Assembly: GCA_015066325.1 (NCBI GenBank)
Contig: SVOP01000002.1
Coordinates: forward strand, 1 to 60,832
Origin: Oscillospiraceae bacterium
GTDB taxonomy: Bacteria > Bacillota > Clostridia > Oscillospirales > Acutalibacteraceae
DNA length: 60,832 nt
Direction: 5' to 3'
Every line of letters starts with the position of its first letter. Positions within the stretch are counted from its first letter, which is position 1. The notes below the pieces were generated by a model, which saw only the letters and a program-made list of their open reading frames with translations, was not told the DNA's origin and ran no database searches. The position numbers and the translations under genes were made by a program. Shown in pieces: positions 1-8,612 of the stretch.

Positions 1-576
1 ATGAACTGCATTCAGTATAAGGTTGAAGACGGTCACGTTGCTCATATTGATGACCAGCTTGACTTTACAAACATCTATCCTCTTATTGTTTATACAGATA
101 ATGAGGCAGAAAAAGAAATTTTCAAAATGGGTCTTACACACCATTGGCAGTATGAAAGAGTTGAGCGTTCTCCTATGTTCAATATGGTTTACGGTTCTTT
201 AACAAACAATAATTGCGATGTTGAAAACGCTGCAAAATCTCTTTCAGAAATGAATCTTGACCTTGTTTGCTGGCCCATTTATAACAGCTACAGAAAAGAC
301 ATTGTCTGGGATACGGAGCAGGAGGCTATGGGTATTCCTCCGCAGCTTAAATATCCTGTTGAATATTCCGCGAGAGCATTCTGCAACTATGACGGAAATC
401 AGTTCGTATGCGATAGCGGAGCAGAAGAATTTGTTTATATAAACAACAAGGTTGTTAACCGTACCTCCACTCTTCCCGGTTCAGGTGATGGTGCAAGAGG
501 TATGAGAGCAGTAATGCCCTACAACTTCCTTCTTCCTTATTGGATGGGAAGATTCCACGGTCTTTTGGGTGACTAA
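1..576 (+). CDS. Hypothetical protein, probably C-terminal part of a gene truncated by the contig start
   Basis: Open frame from base 1 to TAA at 576; no upstream sequence to define the start; no family recognised. Confidence 0.6.
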   Translation: MNCIQYKVEDGHVAHIDDQLDFTNIYPLIVYTDNEAEKEIFKMGLTHHWQYERVERSPMFNMVYGSLTNNNCDVENAAKSLSEMNLDLVCWPIYNSYRKDIVWDTEQEAMGIPPQLKYPVEYSARAFCNYDGNQFVCDSGAEEFVYINNKVVNRTSTLPGSGDGARGMRAVMPYNFLLPYWMGRFHGLLGD

Positions 577-594
577 TTTAAAAGGAGAAAACCT

Positions 595-1589
595 ATGAGT
601 TACAACGGATATAAATGGTATGTGGGCGTGCCTCATTGCCATACAGTTGCTTCTGATGGCGGTTTAACCTTGGAGCAGGTTATTGAAAAAGCTAAAAAGA
701 GTAAGCTTGATTTTCTTATGATTACCGACCACAATGTAAATTGCAAGGATTTTCCCAAGGTTGAGGGCTTAACTCTCATTTATGGTGCGGAGCTTACAAA
801 GCATGGCGGTCACTGTAATATGTGGGGTGTTAAGGATGTTATTGACCAAGAGGATTATGACACCTGCGAAACCTATGAGGATTTTTTGAGAGTTAAGACC
901 AAAGCGGAAGAGCGTGGTGCGGTAATTTGTATGAACCATCCCCATTGCAAGCAATGCCCTTGGAGATGGGAAAAGAATGCCTCAGATGTTGATGTTCTTG
1001 AGGTCTGGAATGCACCCACTCATTTCGATAACCTTGAATGCACTGAATGGTGGCATGAGCAAATGCGCAACGGTCATAAATTGCCGGTTGTTGGAGGTAG
1101 TGATTATCATAAGGATTATGTTGTTACAAATCTTCTGACCTGGCCCGTTACTTATGTTTATGCAAAGTCAACTCTCCTGAAGATATACTTGATGCTATTG
1201 TTAAGGGTCACACAACAATTTGCTTTGATGTGGGAACAACTTTTATTGACATAACTTGCGGTGACTGTGTTTTAGGTGATACAGTAAAGCTCACTGAAAA
1301 TACCGAAGTTACAATAAATGTTAAAAAGCTCAGAAAAAAACACAAATTAATTGTATTTGATAAAGACGGTGAATGTTTTACACATACTGCGAAGAAAACA
1401 GGTGATTATTCTGTAACTTTTCCTGTTAAGAAAGACGGTTTCTTGTGCGCTCATATTGTTTTTGAACCCGGATTTTTATACAGCAAAATTCACGATATTG
1501 CAATTGCATCAAGAATTCCCGAGCAAAAGGGTATGGATTTACCTCCCTTGATTTTTGCCCAAAGCGGTGCAATTTATTTTGAAAAATAG
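595..1589 (+). pseudogene. PHP-domain metal-dependent phosphoesterase, interrupted by a single-base frameshift near 1168-1173
   Basis: GVPHCHTVASDGG...FLMITDHN PHP motifs in ORF 595-1254; in the -1 frame the protein continues ...AKS|NSPEDILDAIVKGHTTICFDVGTTFIDITC... into ORF 1230-1589. Confidence 0.75.
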
Positions 1590-1599
1590 GAGATATAAT

Positions 1600-2274
1600 A
1601 TGGAAAACTTTTTTACAACAGCGTTCAACAATATGGATGATGAGGCAAGAGAAAGCTTTTATAAAACTGTTTTTATGAATGATGATTCCGAATATGCCGC
1701 AAAGCTCCGAGTTGAATATTACAGAACAAAGTTCAGATCAATGGGTGAAAATGTTACAATCGGTAAGGGAGTTAACATAATCAATCCTCAATACATTTCA
1801 GTAGGAAACGATGTTCAGATTTCCGATGGATGCACTCTTATTGCAAGAGGTGAAAAAGGTATTACTCTCGGTGATAATGTAAGACTTCAGCACAGAGTTT
1901 ATCTTGATACCGAAAGAAGCGAAGAAGGCTATATCAATGTTGGCAGAGGTACATATATAGGCACAGGAACAACGCTTTTCGGTCACAGAGGTCTTGAAAT
2001 CGGTGAAGATTGCCTTCTCGCTCAGGGCATAAATCTTACTCCCTATTCACATATTTTTGATGACCCTAACGATATTATCTATCATCAGGGCGGTCATTGT
2101 GAAAAGGTTACAATCGGCAGAGATGTTTATATCGGTATGGGCTGCAAGGTTATGTATTCAGGCAATATTGGTGAAGGCTCTGTTATCGGTTGCGGTTCAA
2201 CTGTGGTTAAACCTATTCCGCCCTATTCAGTTGCAGTAGGCACACCTGCAAAGGTTATTAAAGAGAGAAAATAA
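1600..2274 (+). CDS. Acyltransferase with left-handed beta-helix (hexapeptide repeats)
   Basis: Repeated hexapeptides (VTIGKGVNIINP, ISVGNDVQISDG, VTIGRDVYIGMG, C-terminal VAVGTPAKVIKE); ATG 1600 preceded by TAGGAGAT RBS. Confidence 0.85.
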   Translation: MENFFTTAFNNMDDEARESFYKTVFMNDDSEYAAKLRVEYYRTKFRSMGENVTIGKGVNIINPQYISVGNDVQISDGCTLIARGEKGITLGDNVRLQHRVYLDTERSEEGYINVGRGTYIGTGTTLFGHRGLEIGEDCLLAQGINLTPYSHIFDDPNDIIYHQGGHCEKVTIGRDVYIGMGCKVMYSGNIGEGSVIGCGSTVVKPIPPYSVAVGTPAKVIKERK

Positions 2275-2285
2275 AAAATAAAGAC

Positions 2286-2319
2286 TTGACCCCTTTGATT
2301 TTCAAATCAAAGGGGTCAA
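2286..2319. terminator. Bidirectional intrinsic terminator TTGACCCCTTTGATTT-TC-AAATCAAAGGGGTCAA
   Basis: Perfect inverted repeat between convergent genes. Confidence 0.85.
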
Positions 2320-2322
2320 ATG

Positions 2323-3747
2323 TTATCTATCTATTTTTTCAAATGTATTCCTTATTTCTGTTGTGTCGCCTGTTGCAAGGTAATATTCATATTGATATGG
2401 GTCAAAGCTTTTAAAAATTCTGTTTTTTACAATTGCAATATAAGAAGTAGGACCATCTTTTGACGGGTCTTCGTTTGTGGTTTTTTCACGTTCAAAAACG
2501 CCTGCAAGGAAAGCTTCCTCGTTATCAACATAAACACCGATTCCGAAGCTGTCCTCGAATTCACCGGTAAAGGCTGACCAGTTTTCTTTTGAATAGAAAT
2601 TGGGATAGCCTGCATCGGGCCAGAATATCAAATCGGGTTCGTTTGTGAGCTTACCATTTGTCCAGGGTTTATCGCCACCGTAATAAACAAAATTATTTAA
2701 AGGCTCAATGCAGTAAAAAGCCGGGATTTCCTGAGTTGCTTCTGCTTCAGGGTAGCCTGAGAAATCAACGAACCTGCATTTTGCGTGAACTGCACCGTTT
2801 TCTAAAGAATATGTTGCTTCCATATATGAGGGAGTAATATATTCTTTTTCCTTTGCCCAGTCAAGAGGACGGCATTTAATATATATACTGTTTTCGGTTA
2901 CTCTTAAATCAACAATTTTACTTGCATCATTAAACTGATTCCCCCCCTGAACAGGGTTATATCGCCAATCGTTTTCCATATAAACGCCGTGGTCATATTC
3001 AATGGTGCCGTAATAGGATTGCTGAACAAGGCGACCTGTGTCGTTGCGGTTTATAAGATTAACATTGTTGTTTACAGACTCTGCATTGTAGCGGTCACTT
3101 GCATTTGAATCAACCTTGATTTTTCCGTCAACAGAAACTGCCTGAACATTGGAATCCAAATCCTCAAGGTAGCTCAAAGCACCACCCCAAAGCAAATCAA
3201 TTCCTAATTTATGAGTATCATTCTGAATGAAAATTTCCTGTTCGGGAATTTCACGGTTGAATACGGAAAATCCGAGAATATTGACTTTACAATTTTCTTT
3301 GTCAATACACTCAAAAGTTAAAGAAATAACTTTTCGTCCTTTCTCACCGTCAAGACAACCGTCTATAAAAGAATAAAATGCTGTTTCTTTTTTTGATGGC
3401 TCAAGGAAAAAATCTTCAGAAACCTCTTTCACACCCTTTTTATAGGTTAATGTACCTTTGAGATAACTGTCAGAAGTATAAGAAATACCATAATAATTAA
3501 ATAAGTCAGATTTAGTTTCAGTTGGAGTTATATGTAAAATACCTTCTAAATCTAAACTGCCATCATCATTAACTTTTTTTATAGAATTGGTCATATTAAA
3601 AGAAGTAGTCCCCTTTGAAATATCAAAATCCTCATCTGTTTTAAAAGGTAAAAAACTAATTGCGTAAGGACCAACTATGACAGCGGAACAAATCACAATT
3701 ACCAGAAAAATGCATAAAAATACTTTTGAAAAATTTTTCATAAGCAA
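2323..3747 (-). CDS. Hypothetical secreted/membrane-anchored protein
   Basis: N-terminal hydrophobic segment (FSKVFLCIFLVIVICSAVIVGPYAISFL); likely start MKNFSK at 3741. Confidence 0.6.
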   Translation of the reverse strand: MLMKNFSKVFLCIFLVIVICSAVIVGPYAISFLPFKTDEDFDISKGTTSFNMTNSIKKVNDDGSLDLEGILHITPTETKSDLFNYYGISYTSDSYLKGTLTYKKGVKEVSEDFFLEPSKKETAFYSFIDGCLDGEKGRKVISLTFECIDKENCKVNILGFSVFNREIPEQEIFIQNDTHKLGIDLLWGGALSYLEDLDSNVQAVSVDGKIKVDSNASDRYNAESVNNNVNLINRNDTGRLVQQSYYGTIEYDHGVYMENDWRYNPVQGGNQFNDASKIVDLRVTENSIYIKCRPLDWAKEKEYITPSYMEATYSLENGAVHAKCRFVDFSGYPEAEATQEIPAFYCIEPLNNFVYYGGDKPWTNGKLTNEPDLIFWPDAGYPNFYSKENWSAFTGEFEDSFGIGVYVDNEEAFLAGVFEREKTTNEDPSKDGPTSYIAIVKNRIFKSFDPYQYEYYLATGDTTEIRNTFEKIDR

Positions 3748-3802
3748 CCTCCTTTTAAGCTCTGATATTAAGATACCATTTTCAATATTTTAAGTCAACA
3801 TC

Positions 3803-3830
3803 TTGAACTTTATTTTGTATTTGCTAAAAT
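3803..3830 (+). promoter_or_regulatory. Sigma-A type promoter TTGAAC-N16-TAAAAT
   Basis: Consensus-like -35/-10 upstream of the ADP-ribosylglycohydrolase gene. Confidence 0.55.
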
Positions 3831-3860
3831 AAAAGAAGAATTTACCGAGAGGTGACAAAA

Positions 3861-5210
3861 ATGAAAATAAAACCTAATTATGAGAATATGGGAGAATGGG
3901 AATTCTACTGCAATGACATTGAGCACGAATATAAGCAATGTTTTGACGAGGGTTTGGATATTGAAAAATATAAAGATATTTTTGCTGCAGTCAAAAATTT
4001 ACCCAAAACCGAAATAAGAAAGAATTTCTCCGATGTGCTTTTTGAAGCAGTTTGCAATGCACCGATTCGTGAGGATTATAAATATAATGAGCCTTCTGAT
4101 TTAGAGGGAATTAAAGCTTTAAGAAAAAAGCATATTTTTGAAAGAAAGACACCTGACGGCGATACTCTAAAAAGTAAAATATCAGGTGCCTGGATGGGTA
4201 GAGTCTGCGGGTGCCTTTTAGGTAAGCCCGTTGAGGGAATAAGGACTAATGAATTTTACCCTATGCTTAAAGAAATGGGGAATTACCCTTTAACAAGATA
4301 TATGCTCGCATCTGATATCACCGAAGAAATGTATGAAAAATATGATTTTCATCTTCGTGATAAATGCTTTGCTGACGCAGTTCACGGTATGCCCGTTGAT
4401 GACGATACAAACTATGTTGTTTTAGCTCAAAAGATCATTGAAGCTTACGGAAAAGATTTTAAACCACACGATGTTCTGAAAGCCTGGGTTAAGTGCCAGA
4501 GCAGAGAAGCATATTTTACTGCAGAAAGAGTTGCATTTGATAATTTTATAAAAGGCTATGAACCTCCATATTCTGCAATGTATAAAAATCCCTACAGAGA
4601 GTGGATTGGAGCACAAATCCGCGGGGATTATTTTGGCTATATCAATCCCGGTGAACCTAAAAAGGCAGCAGAAATGGCGTTCCGTGATGCATCAATTTCC
4701 CACATAAAAAACGGAATTTATGGTGAAATGTGGGTTTCTGCTATGATAGCTTGTGCTGCGGTAACAGATAATATTGAAGATATCATTCTTGGCGGTTTAG
4801 GAGAAATTCCCGAAACATCAAGACTTTATGATGCTGTTACGGGAATTATGGAGGATTATAAAAAAGGCAAATCTTATGACGATTGTGTAAGTAAAATTCA
4901 TTCTCTCTATGATGAGCATACAGGTTACGGTTGGTGTCATACAATTCCAAATGCTATGATTGTTACAACTGCTCTTCTCTATGGCGAAGGTGATTTTGGG
5001 AAATCAATTTGTATGGCAGTTCAGCCTGCTTTTGACACGGATTGCAACGGCGCAACCGTAGGCTCTGTTATTGGTATGAGAAACGGAATATCTGCTATCG
5101 GAGAAGAATGGACAAAACCTGTTGATGATACTCTTCATACATCAATTTTCGGTGTTGGAACAGTTAAAATTTCAGATATGATAGAAAAGACAATGAAACA
5201 TATAAATTAA
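3861..5210 (+). CDS. ADP-ribosylglycohydrolase family protein
   Basis: SKISGAWMGRVCGCLLGKPVEG ... VDDDTNY ... FDTDCNGATVGSVIGMRNG; start moved to ATG 3861 behind GAGAGGTG. Confidence 0.85.
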   Translation: MKIKPNYENMGEWEFYCNDIEHEYKQCFDEGLDIEKYKDIFAAVKNLPKTEIRKNFSDVLFEAVCNAPIREDYKYNEPSDLEGIKALRKKHIFERKTPDGDTLKSKISGAWMGRVCGCLLGKPVEGIRTNEFYPMLKEMGNYPLTRYMLASDITEEMYEKYDFHLRDKCFADAVHGMPVDDDTNYVVLAQKIIEAYGKDFKPHDVLKAWVKCQSREAYFTAERVAFDNFIKGYEPPYSAMYKNPYREWIGAQIRGDYFGYINPGEPKKAAEMAFRDASISHIKNGIYGEMWVSAMIACAAVTDNIEDIILGGLGEIPETSRLYDAVTGIMEDYKKGKSYDDCVSKIHSLYDEHTGYGWCHTIPNAMIVTTALLYGEGDFGKSICMAVQPAFDTDCNGATVGSVIGMRNGISAIGEEWTKPVDDTLHTSIFGVGTVKISDMIEKTMKHIN

Positions 5211-5212
5211 AA

Positions 5213-5255
5213 ATTACCCCTTACAGCTTTAACTTGTAAAACTGTAAGGGGTAAT
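5213..5255. terminator. Bidirectional terminator ATTACCCCTTACAG...CTGTAAGGGGTAAT
   Basis: 14-bp perfect stem between convergent genes. Confidence 0.8.
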
Positions 5256-5257
5256 AA

Positions 5258-7069
5258 TCATTTTTTCAAAACCCAAACCAACATATCTGTTTCGCCTCTG
5301 TTTTCGTAAGCAAAATAAGGTATCAATTTTATTTTAGTTTCAATGTATTCTTCTGTTGCTTCAAAATAAAGGCTGTCGTTTTCAGGCTCTTTATATGCTT
5401 TAAGGAGAATATTGGGAACTAAAAATTCTCTTTCGGAAAGCTTACCCTTTTCTTTGATATCAATTCTTAAAGAGTTTAAATCCTTGCCGTTGTCAATACC
5501 CTCAAGGCAGTAAACAACGGGGCCTCTCATAACTGCAACTCGACCTGCACAGTCATGAATCTTTTTGTTTGCAGAAATAAAGGTAACAGGCATTGAAAGA
5601 GTTAAAATGATTTCGTCGTTTTCTTTTGCTTCAATGTAAGCGTAGCCGTCTTTGAGAGTGTAAGCCTTGTTAATTTCAAAAGCCTTGCACCAGGATGGTA
5701 TTCTCAAAGCAATATATTTTTTACTGCTGCTTTCCAGTTTAATTTTTATTTCCTCGGTTGATGGGTAATCGGTAATCTGAGAAACAGTTATTCCTTCAAA
5801 TTCTGCTTCGGAATTTATGTATTGATTTACAAAGAGTGTGTCTTCTGTGTGAGAATAGAGGTATTCTCCGATTCCGGAAATAAATCTAATAACATTTGGA
5901 GGACAGCAGGAGCAGTCAAAAACCTCTTTACGCTGGGTTATGGGGAAACGCTTTCCGCCATCGGTGCATTTATTTACATTGTTAGAGTCAATATCTATTT
6001 CAAGAGGATTTTCATAGAAAAAGCCTTTGCCGTCCATTGAAATACCGGAAAGCGAGCCGTTATACATAACCTTTTCAACTGCATCAGCATATTTACCGTC
6101 GGGGTTCAATTTAATCATTCGGTTTGCAAAGAATGCAAGGGCAATTGAGGCACAGGTTTCAGCATAAGCGTCGCGGTTAGGTAAATCGTAGTCAATTGTA
6201 AATGATTCACCGTGGCAGGTGCTACCTGTTGCACCGGTTATATACATTCTTTTGTCAACAATGTTCATAAAGCAGCGTTCTGCCGCTTCGAAAAGCTCTT
6301 TGTCATTATAAATATACGAAAGGTCTGCCATAGCACAGAAGAGGTATAAAGCTCTTACACAATGTCCGTCTGCGGTGGTCCGTTCTCTTAAGGGCATTTC
6401 ATCCTGATTATAAATGAGGTTACAGCCGGGGTAAAGAGCTTGGTCAACAGAGTTGTTACCGTGGTTATCAACAAAGAATTTTGAAAGCTCAAGGTAACGA
6501 TTCTCACCTGTTATTTCATAAAGCTTAATAAGTGCAAGCTCAATTTCAGGGTGACCGGGTGTTACAAATTTCGCACTTTTTTCTTTAACAAAAACCTTTT
6601 CAATGTAGTCAGCATATTTACACATTGCATCAAGAAGCTCTTTCTTGCCGGTGGCTTCATAGTATGCAACTGCTGCTTCCATAAGATGTCCTGCGCAATA
6701 TAGTTCATGCTCATTTCTTATTGTGAAACGCTCACCTGTTACAAGGAAATGACTGTTATAATAGCCGTTTTCATCTCTGTTTTTTATGATTTTTTCAATT
6801 GCTTCATCTGCGAGTTTTTCAAGCTCATCGTTTTCGGAATAATTAAGGCTGTAAGCAAGACCTTCAATCCATTTTGCAATATCCGAATCCCAAAAAACGT
6901 GGGGCATATCAGGGTCGCCCTCTTTCCAGGTGCAGTTAAGAGCATCAAAACGGTGAGTTTCCTTGAATCTGTCATAAACGGATTTAAGAGTAACATTGTT
7001 TACCATATTTTGCTTTGCCTTCCAGAAGCCATCTGTGATTTTAATATTTTTGCAATTAACTGTTTTCAT
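5258..7069 (-). CDS. GH127-like (DUF1680) beta-L-arabinofuranosidase family protein
   Basis: ITDGFWKAKQ..., HVFWDSDIAKWIEGLAY, DENGYYN, HELYCAGHLMEAAVAYYEATGK, CCPPN motif. Confidence 0.88.
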   Translation of the reverse strand: MKTVNCKNIKITDGFWKAKQNMVNNVTLKSVYDRFKETHRFDALNCTWKEGDPDMPHVFWDSDIAKWIEGLAYSLNYSENDELEKLADEAIEKIIKNRDENGYYNSHFLVTGERFTIRNEHELYCAGHLMEAAVAYYEATGKKELLDAMCKYADYIEKVFVKEKSAKFVTPGHPEIELALIKLYEITGENRYLELSKFFVDNHGNNSVDQALYPGCNLIYNQDEMPLRERTTADGHCVRALYLFCAMADLSYIYNDKELFEAAERCFMNIVDKRMYITGATGSTCHGESFTIDYDLPNRDAYAETCASIALAFFANRMIKLNPDGKYADAVEKVMYNGSLSGISMDGKGFFYENPLEIDIDSNNVNKCTDGGKRFPITQRKEVFDCSCCPPNVIRFISGIGEYLYSHTEDTLFVNQYINSEAEFEGITVSQITDYPSTEEIKIKLESSSKKYIALRIPSWCKAFEINKAYTLKDGYAYIEAKENDEIILTLSMPVTFISANKKIHDCAGRVAVMRGPVVYCLEGIDNGKDLNSLRIDIKEKGKLSEREFLVPNILLKAYKEPENDSLYFEATEEYIETKIKLIPYFAYENRGETDMLVWVLKK

Positions 7070-7079
7070 ACAAAAAACC

Positions 7080-7736
7080 TCATCTATTTTCAAGTTTTTC
7101 TTTTACACATTCTTTCCATCGTCTCGCAATAAGCTCGTGTCCTATTGTTGTTGGGTGAACACCATCCCATATAAGCTTGTATATATCAACTTTTTCTCTG
7201 TAAGAATCGAATAAATCCTGAAGAGGAACAAAAACAGCGTTGTAATCCTCTGCAATTTTTTTAGCTTTCTTTTGGTAAGCACCGATGCCCTCTTTAAAGA
7301 ATTTATCAAGGTCTTCTTCTTTCTTGTCGCCAAAAAAGGGCTCCATAATAACTAAAAGAGTATCGGGATTTTCTGATAAAACCTCATCGAGAAGGAGTCG
7401 ATAAATTTTTTCGTATCTGTCAGGGTCGGAGCCAGACTGATGCTCCCAATTAAAAATCATATCGTTAACACCGATAAGAATGCTGAGAACTGTGGGCTTT
7501 AAATTGAGGCAATCCTCTTTCCATCTGCCGTAAAGGTCTGAAATTCTGTTTCCGCTTATACCTCTGTTTATAAATTCTACATTTTTATCTAAATTGTCAG
7601 TAGAAAGCTCGGCGGCTATCATATATTGATAGCTATGACCGTGAACATGGTTAAGGTCAGAGTTTCTTCCCCTGTTACCATCAGTTATGGAATCTCCCTG
7701 AAAGAGAATAACATCATTTTCTTTAAGTTTTATCAT
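7080..7736 (-). CDS. SGNH/GDSL-type hydrolase
   Basis: FQGDSITDG block I, GISGNRISDL, GVNDM, DGVHPTTIGHELIA; RBS GAGGTG before MIKLKEND. Confidence 0.88.
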   Translation of the reverse strand: MIKLKENDVILFQGDSITDGNRGRNSDLNHVHGHSYQYMIAAELSTDNLDKNVEFINRGISGNRISDLYGRWKEDCLNLKPTVLSILIGVNDMIFNWEHQSGSDPDRYEKIYRLLLDEVLSENPDTLLVIMEPFFGDKKEEDLDKFFKEGIGAYQKKAKKIAEDYNAVFVPLQDLFDSYREKVDIYKLIWDGVHPTTIGHELIARRWKECVKEKLENR

Positions 7737-7852
7737 AGAAAAACACCTCAAAGAAAGAATAACATATATTCATAAAAAATGCAAAATATAAGATACAAAA
7801 TTTCGGGTTTGTGAAAATATATCGTAAAAGAACAAAGTTAATGTGGTTTCTG

Positions 7853-8145
7853 CCTTCCTTCGAAGGAAGGTGGCACGGAAAATCTTGATTTTTCGTGACG
7901 GAAGGTTCTTTGTTGCGAAGCAACATTTCCGCCACAGGTGGAACTACCATAGTTTTCTTTTTGAATATTTCAAAAAAGAAAGAAAATTTAATTGAATCTT
8001 ACGATTCAACGACGCTCCTTCGGTAGCGTCGAGAATTCTCCACCACCCGACAAACCATATCAAAAACTATAGTTTATAGCCTCGTTTAGTACAAATTTCA
8101 ATAGGTTAATTGTTTCAAGGCGGTTCCCCTCTTTTCGAAAAGAGG
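7853..8145. repeat. Intergenic multi-hairpin (REP/MITE-like) region
   Basis: Serial palindromes: CCTTCCTTCGAAGGAAGG, CACGGAAAATC-tt-GATTTTTCGTG, TGTTGC-gaa-GCAACA, CTTTTTGAA-tat-TTCAAAAAAG, TTGAATC-ttac-GATTCAA, CGACGCTccTTCGgtAGCGTCG, CCTCTTTTCGAAAAGAGG. Confidence 0.65.
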
Positions 8146-8245
8146 CTCAAATTACCACAACTTCATTGTTCTACTATTACATATTCCCGGCATCAACGGT
8201 AAACTGGTGTAGGAAAACTTTTTCGCTACAGTTCATTTCAAATTA

Positions 8246-8274
8246 TTGACAAACATATAAATATATGCTACTTT
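8246..8274 (+). promoter_or_regulatory. Putative promoter TTGACA-N17-TACTTT with extended -10 (TGc)
   Basis: Consensus -35 and TGn -10 about 65 nt upstream of the leader ORF. Confidence 0.55.
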
Positions 8275-8339
8275 TAAATAGCACTCCGTGTCGGTGCAAA
8301 AAATAACCCAAACAAAAATATTTATGAAAGGAGCTGGAC

Positions 8340-8402
8340 ATGATGATGAAAATGGTTAGAACAAGAAAAAACAATCCGGTTATTGTGTCCGCTTCCTGCT
8401 GA
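8340..8402 (+). CDS. Putative 20-aa leader peptide MMMKMVRTRKNNPVIVSASC
   Basis: ATG 8340 preceded by AAAGGAG with 6-nt spacing; TGA at 8400-8402; not in the ORF track because of length; sits between promoter and terminator upstream of ABC genes. Confidence 0.6.
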   Translation: MMMKMVRTRKNNPVIVSASC

Positions 8403-8424
8403 CAGTTGCATTTAATATGCCATT

Positions 8425-8464
8425 TCTCCGGAAAGTTAACGCTTTTCGGAGATATTTGTTTTTT
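8425..8464 (+). terminator. Intrinsic terminator/attenuator in the ABC exporter leader
   Basis: TCTCCGGAAAG-ttaacg-CTTTTCGGAGA (11-bp stem, one G-U) followed by TATTTGTTTTTT. Confidence 0.8.
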
Positions 8465-8612
8465 ATGCAAGTGAATGCAGGAAACGAAAGGTTTTTGAGT
8501 CCCTCTCACCTCAAAAAACAGTACACAATCTTCCGCAACGGTTTCTTTTTGAAACCAAAACAAAGGTAAAATGCGTCGTTAACATTTTATCGGAAATTAA
8601 AACGGAGGAAAT

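Noticed and set aside
3852-3860. GTG 3852 as start of the ADP-ribosylglycohydrolase gene
   Set aside because: The GTG lies inside the Shine-Dalgarno-like GAGAGGTG; ATG 3861 is the better start
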